DNA of 64,000 bases from NCBI GenBank assembly GCA_036015235.1, contig CP107926.1, positions 62,001-126,000 of the forward strand, given 5' to 3'. The position numbers and the translations under genes were made by a program. Under the pieces are notes generated by a model. It did not search any database. It was not told the DNA's origin and saw only the letters and a list, made by a program, of their open reading frames with translations. This document shows positions 61,625 through 64,000 of the stretch, piece by piece. This DNA comes from Streptomyces sp. NBC_00433. GTDB taxonomy: Bacteria > Actinomycetota > Actinomycetes > Streptomycetales > Streptomycetaceae. How positions within the stretch are numbered: the stretch's first letter is position 1; each line of letters starts with the position of its first letter.

Positions 61625-62005
61625 TCAGATCCGCCAGGTGCGGATGCGGTCGGCGGCGGCGAAGAGGTCGGCTTTTCGGGACTGGATGTCGCGGACCAGG
61701 TCCACCAGGGCGCCGTAGGGGGGGTCGATGCCTTCGCCGGAGGCGTGCATGTAGGCGGCGGCGACCTGGCAGGCGTACAGGGAGTTGCGGTACGGCAGGG
61801 GCTCCAGGCGTACCAGGGTGTGCAGGAGCGCGGCTGCCCGCCAGGCCGGGTCGGGGGTGGAGGCGTCATGCCGGGGGATCTTCGTCTTGTGGCGCGCGAC
61901 GGCCGCGACCAGCGCGGAGTAGTCGGCCACCGTCACGTCCTCGGGCAGCGCCTGCTCCTGGACGTCCAGCAGCCAGGGCACGTCGATGTGGAGCACCGGC
62001 GGCAT
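61625..62005 (-). CDS. Doc/Fic-like toxin of a toxin-antitoxin pair
   Basis: A 126-residue protein from ATG 62005. It matches the actinobacterial Doc-type toxin family: [74 protein letters not shown] and [16 protein letters not shown]. Doc proteins are Fic-fold kinases that inactivate EF-Tu. The canonical HxFx(D/N)(A/G)N(K/G)R loop is not clearly present; [14 protein letters not shown] is at the corresponding place, so the catalytic His may be lost or the group works differently. The start shares its A with the antitoxin stop (TGATG). Confidence 0.75.
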   Translation of the reverse strand: MPPVLHIDVPWLLDVQEQALPEDVTVADYSALVAAVARHKTKIPRHDASTPDPAWRAAALLHTLVRLEPLPYRNSLYACQVAAAYMHASGEGIDPPYGALVDLVRDIQSRKADLFAAADRIRTWRI

Positions 62006-62241
62006 CAGGCAGCTTCGCTCCGGCGGGCGGCGGCCGGCGGGACCTCGTCGGGGAAGGCCTCGTCGAACTCCCGCCGGTGCCGGTCGCCGAAGTGCGCGGC
62101 GTAGCGGACGAAGAGGGCCCGCTGCTGCTCGCGCAGCGCGAGGTCGTGGAGGTACTGCTTGAGGCTCTTGCCCTCGGCGGCGGCCGCGGCGCGCACCGCC
62201 TCGAGCTCCTCGTCGGTGAAGGTGATGTTCAAAGCTGGCAT
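62005..62241 (-). CDS. Antitoxin of the Doc-type pair
   Basis: A 78-residue protein from ATG 62241: PALNITFTDEELEAVRAAAA, AEGKSLKQYLHDLALREQQR, then a charged tail EFDEAFPDEVPP. The first 45 residues look like a ribbon-helix-helix DNA-binding domain, and the tail would wrap the toxin. Such antitoxins repress their own operon alone and more strongly with the toxin. A perfect palindrome touches the start codon, fitting autoregulation. It is the first gene of the two-gene operon. Confidence 0.82.
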   Translation of the reverse strand: MPALNITFTDEELEAVRAAAAAEGKSLKQYLHDLALREQQRALFVRYAAHFGDRHRREFDEAFPDEVPPAAARRSEAA

Positions 62242-62276
62242 ACCCCTGATGGTACCTGACAGGTACCATCAGGGGT
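62242..62276. promoter_or_regulatory. Perfect 35-bp palindromic operator of the toxin-antitoxin operon
   Basis: 17-bp arms ACCCCTGATGGTACCTG and CAGGTACCATCAGGGGT around a central A, without mismatch. It ends one base before the antitoxin ATG, so it covers the place where a ribosome binding site would be. This suggests a leaderless mRNA or one whose start is masked. The symmetric form fits a dimeric ribbon-helix-helix repressor. Confidence 0.85.
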
Positions 62277-62700
62277 GAGGAATCCAGCGGAGCGGCTGAT
62301 GGACGGCCGACGGGCCCGCCGAGCCGACCGCCGGGATCATCGACTCCCGGTCCGCGAGGGCAGCATCCCCGGGTGCCGGCCGCCACCCGGGGCTACGACG
62401 GCGGGAAGAAGGTCCCGGGCCGCAAGCGGCATGGTCACGGACCGCCTCGGCCTGTTGCCGGTCGTCGCGGCCACCGCGGCGAACACCGGCGGCCGCCGCG
62501 CCACTCCTGGAACGACCGCGGGCCGCACACCGCACGATCCGCCTGGTCTGGGCAGACGGCGGCTGCACCGGCCCGCTCACCGGCTGGGCCCGCGACAGAC
62601 CCCGCCGCCTCACGCTCGACATCGTCAGGCAAAGAAGCCGCGGCGTAGTCGCCGCTTCCCGCGCTGCCGAGCAGCAGGCGCGGTCCGAGATGGAGGAAGC
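62277..62700 (+). pseudogene. Degenerate IS5-family transposase
   Basis: Frames scattered by indels give IIDSRSVR-like bases at 62336, then PAATRGYDGGKKVPGRKRHG, VTDRLGLLPVVAATAANTGG and a piece LVWADGGCTGPLTGWARD. These correspond to the DSQSV...GYDGGKKVKGRKRH...TAAN...ADGGY core of IS5/IS1031-type transposases. The reading frame is broken many times and both ends are lost. Confidence 0.68.
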
Positions 62701-63589
62701 GTTGCGGGCCGGCTCTGTTCACGTCTCGTGAACAGAGCCGGCCGCGCCTACGGCAGCCGCTCAACCGCATGCCGGCCAGAAAGCAGCAGCGGCTTGGTCA
62801 CCACACGACAGACATTGAGGTATTCCAGGGGTGAGGCTGTTTCACTCCGTGACATAGGGGAACCAGCTGGAATCCCTCAACAATATCCACCATCCGACGC
62901 CGCATACACACCGCTCGGCCGCCACAGCAGATCGCCGTATCCCACTCTTGCGAATGGTTGCCGCGCCGCGCGGGTCCGGGCCGCTCCGACGGCGTACGGG
63001 TCCAGATCATCACCGTTGTCGGGCACGGTCGGTCGGTGTTCGGTGTCGCCGGTGACGGCCGTCCCCTGGACCTGTGCGCGGCCACCGCGGCTTCGACGCC
63101 GGTCCCGCCCTGGTCGCCATGCCCGTCACCCCGGGCAGCGCCTCCGACCTCGGCGAGCGGATGATCCTCGCGCCGGTGGCGCTGAACCCGAACCCGGACA
63201 GCGACGCGTTGTGGTCCTCCCACGCGGAAGCGGATCGAGCGGGATACGGGCCGCGGCGTGCGCGACGGCGGGGACCGACTGCGCGGTGCTGCAGGCGCTG
63301 CGGGCCTGCCTGGGGCGGATGTCCCAGTGGACCCAGCACAGCCGGCGGGTGCTCGCGGAGGTCCGCTACGCCTTGCGGGGGACGGTGCGGCCGGAAGCCC
63401 CCCTGCTGCGCCAGGCCTTCGGCCTCGCAGCGATCGGCCGGACCGTGCCCGCATCCTGGGGATGCACCGCCTGTTGCTCCGTCAAAGGCGGAGCAACCTC
63501 ACGGCGGCACCGACAGCGTGACCCTGTGCCGAGTTCACGAGCCGCACTCTGCCCCGGCAACCGGAAGAGGGGGAGGCGGGCAGGGGCGG
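62701..63589. other. Gene-poor stretch with worn coding traces
   Basis: About 890 bp. At 62995-63240 one frame reads VRVQIITVVGHGRSVFGVAG, GPALVAMPVTPGSASDLGER and MILAPVALNPNPDSDALWSS with shifts between the pieces, and 63255-63450 has VLQALRACLGRMSQWTQHSR. These look like decayed genes, but I cannot name them. 62725-62750 contains GAACAGAGCCGGC, an inverted partner of GCCGGCTCTGTTC at 62710-62722, a small hairpin. Confidence 0.35.
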
Positions 63590-63832
63590 TCAAGCCGGGA
63601 GGGGGTGGCCTCCGTCGCCCTCTATGACGGTGCGCTCGGCTTCGCCGTGACTGGTGTCCTCGACGATGGTGACGTCCACGGTGCCGTCTCCGGTGGTGTC
63701 GAACTGGTACAGGTCGGCCTTGCCGTCGCCGGTGGTGTCGCTCATCCAGACGTCGGGTCTTCCATCGCCGTTGGTGTCGGCACTGAGGAGCAGGTGTTCT
63801 TCGGCGGGTATTTCGGTCGTCTCGTCGGTCAT
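63590..63832 (-). CDS. Small protein with three EF-hand/dockerin-like calcium loops
   Basis: An 80-residue protein from ATG 63832 (MTDETTEIPAEEHLL). It has three tandem acidic loops DTNGDGRPDVW, DTTGDGKADLY and DTTGDGTVDVT, spaced 11 to 12 residues apart, each with the Dx(N/T)GDGxxD pattern of calcium-binding loops. No signal peptide or TM is present, so it is probably cytosolic. Proteins of this sort in streptomycetes are of unknown role, possibly calcium buffers. The upstream frame to 63955 is Pro-rich and unlikely to be coding. Confidence 0.7.
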   Translation of the reverse strand: MTDETTEIPAEEHLLLSADTNGDGRPDVWMSDTTGDGKADLYQFDTTGDGTVDVTIVEDTSHGEAERTVIEGDGGHPLPA

Positions 63833-64000
63833 GGTGGCCGCGTGCCCCTGGGCGGATTCGGCAAACCGGCGGCTGGGGCGAGCGGTGATGGGGAGTGGCC
63901 GCGGACCGGTTCTTCCCGTCGGGCCCGCTGCCGGCGGTCCGGGGTCGGGCTGCAAGGCGGTACCCGGGCCGCCCGGGGCACTGGTGGTGGGCGCAGTCGT

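Overview
The window is about 70% G+C. Its codon use, GTG starts and protein families (DUF6233, MmyB-type regulators, nSTAND1-WD40 proteins, helicase-associated repeats, an RHS toxin, AA10 protein) point to Streptomyces or a close relative. Dense transposon debris and defence genes with little housekeeping content suggest a chromosome arm, genomic island or large plasmid.

1-11 kb: a type I-E CRISPR-Cas locus. On the minus strand lie cas3, then a tightly overlapping operon cas8e-cas11e-cas7e-cas5e-cas6e. A divergent-side leader and a nine-repeat array follow. No cas1 or cas2 is present. Instead a Mu/TnsB/TniA-type DDE transposase sits 42 bp downstream of cas6e, and its stop codon overlaps the start of a further gene that runs off the left edge. 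cas11e carries a frameshift, and cas8e seems to start at a non-standard codon.

11-17 kb: a frameshifted two-TM potassium channel, a FUSC-family membrane protein, ISAs1 debris, an MmyB-like regulator with its SDR reductase, and a broken beta-propeller fragment.

17-24 kb: defence genes. An intact McrB-McrC type IV restriction pair is followed by an HNH nuclease (Septu PtuB-like) whose partner ATPase has lost its N-terminal half. Next come an IS256 scrap, a uridine-kinase-like protein and an N-terminally truncated IS3 transposase.

24-31 kb: a 2118-residue secreted RHS-repeat protein with a glycine-rich hydrophobic C-terminal tip, followed at 8 bp by a small two-TM protein that may be its immunity partner.

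31-36 kb: IS110 debris, an IS5-family element with visible ends, helicase-associated (HA) fragments, a His/Gly-rich small membrane protein and a secreted protein.

36-51 kb: two large paralogues with the same plan (XRE HTH, nSTAND1 NTPase, one TM segment, 14 WD40 repeats), each next to a small secreted protein. Between them lie a HTH scrap of a third paralogue, IS256 and IS3 remnants, a two-repeat I-E-like mini CRISPR and another HA fragment.

51-64 kb: a TraB/PrgY-like protein, a broken replication-relaxation gene, an AA10-like protein without a signal peptide, DUF6233, a duplicated degenerate downstream gene, a 1080-residue secreted FnIII protein, IS debris, a Doc-type toxin-antitoxin pair with a perfect palindromic operator, and a small calcium-loop protein.

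At least seven genes show single-base frame breaks, mostly one missing base, while the largest ORFs are intact. This is either sequencing error or real decay, and it should be settled before any frameshift is interpreted.
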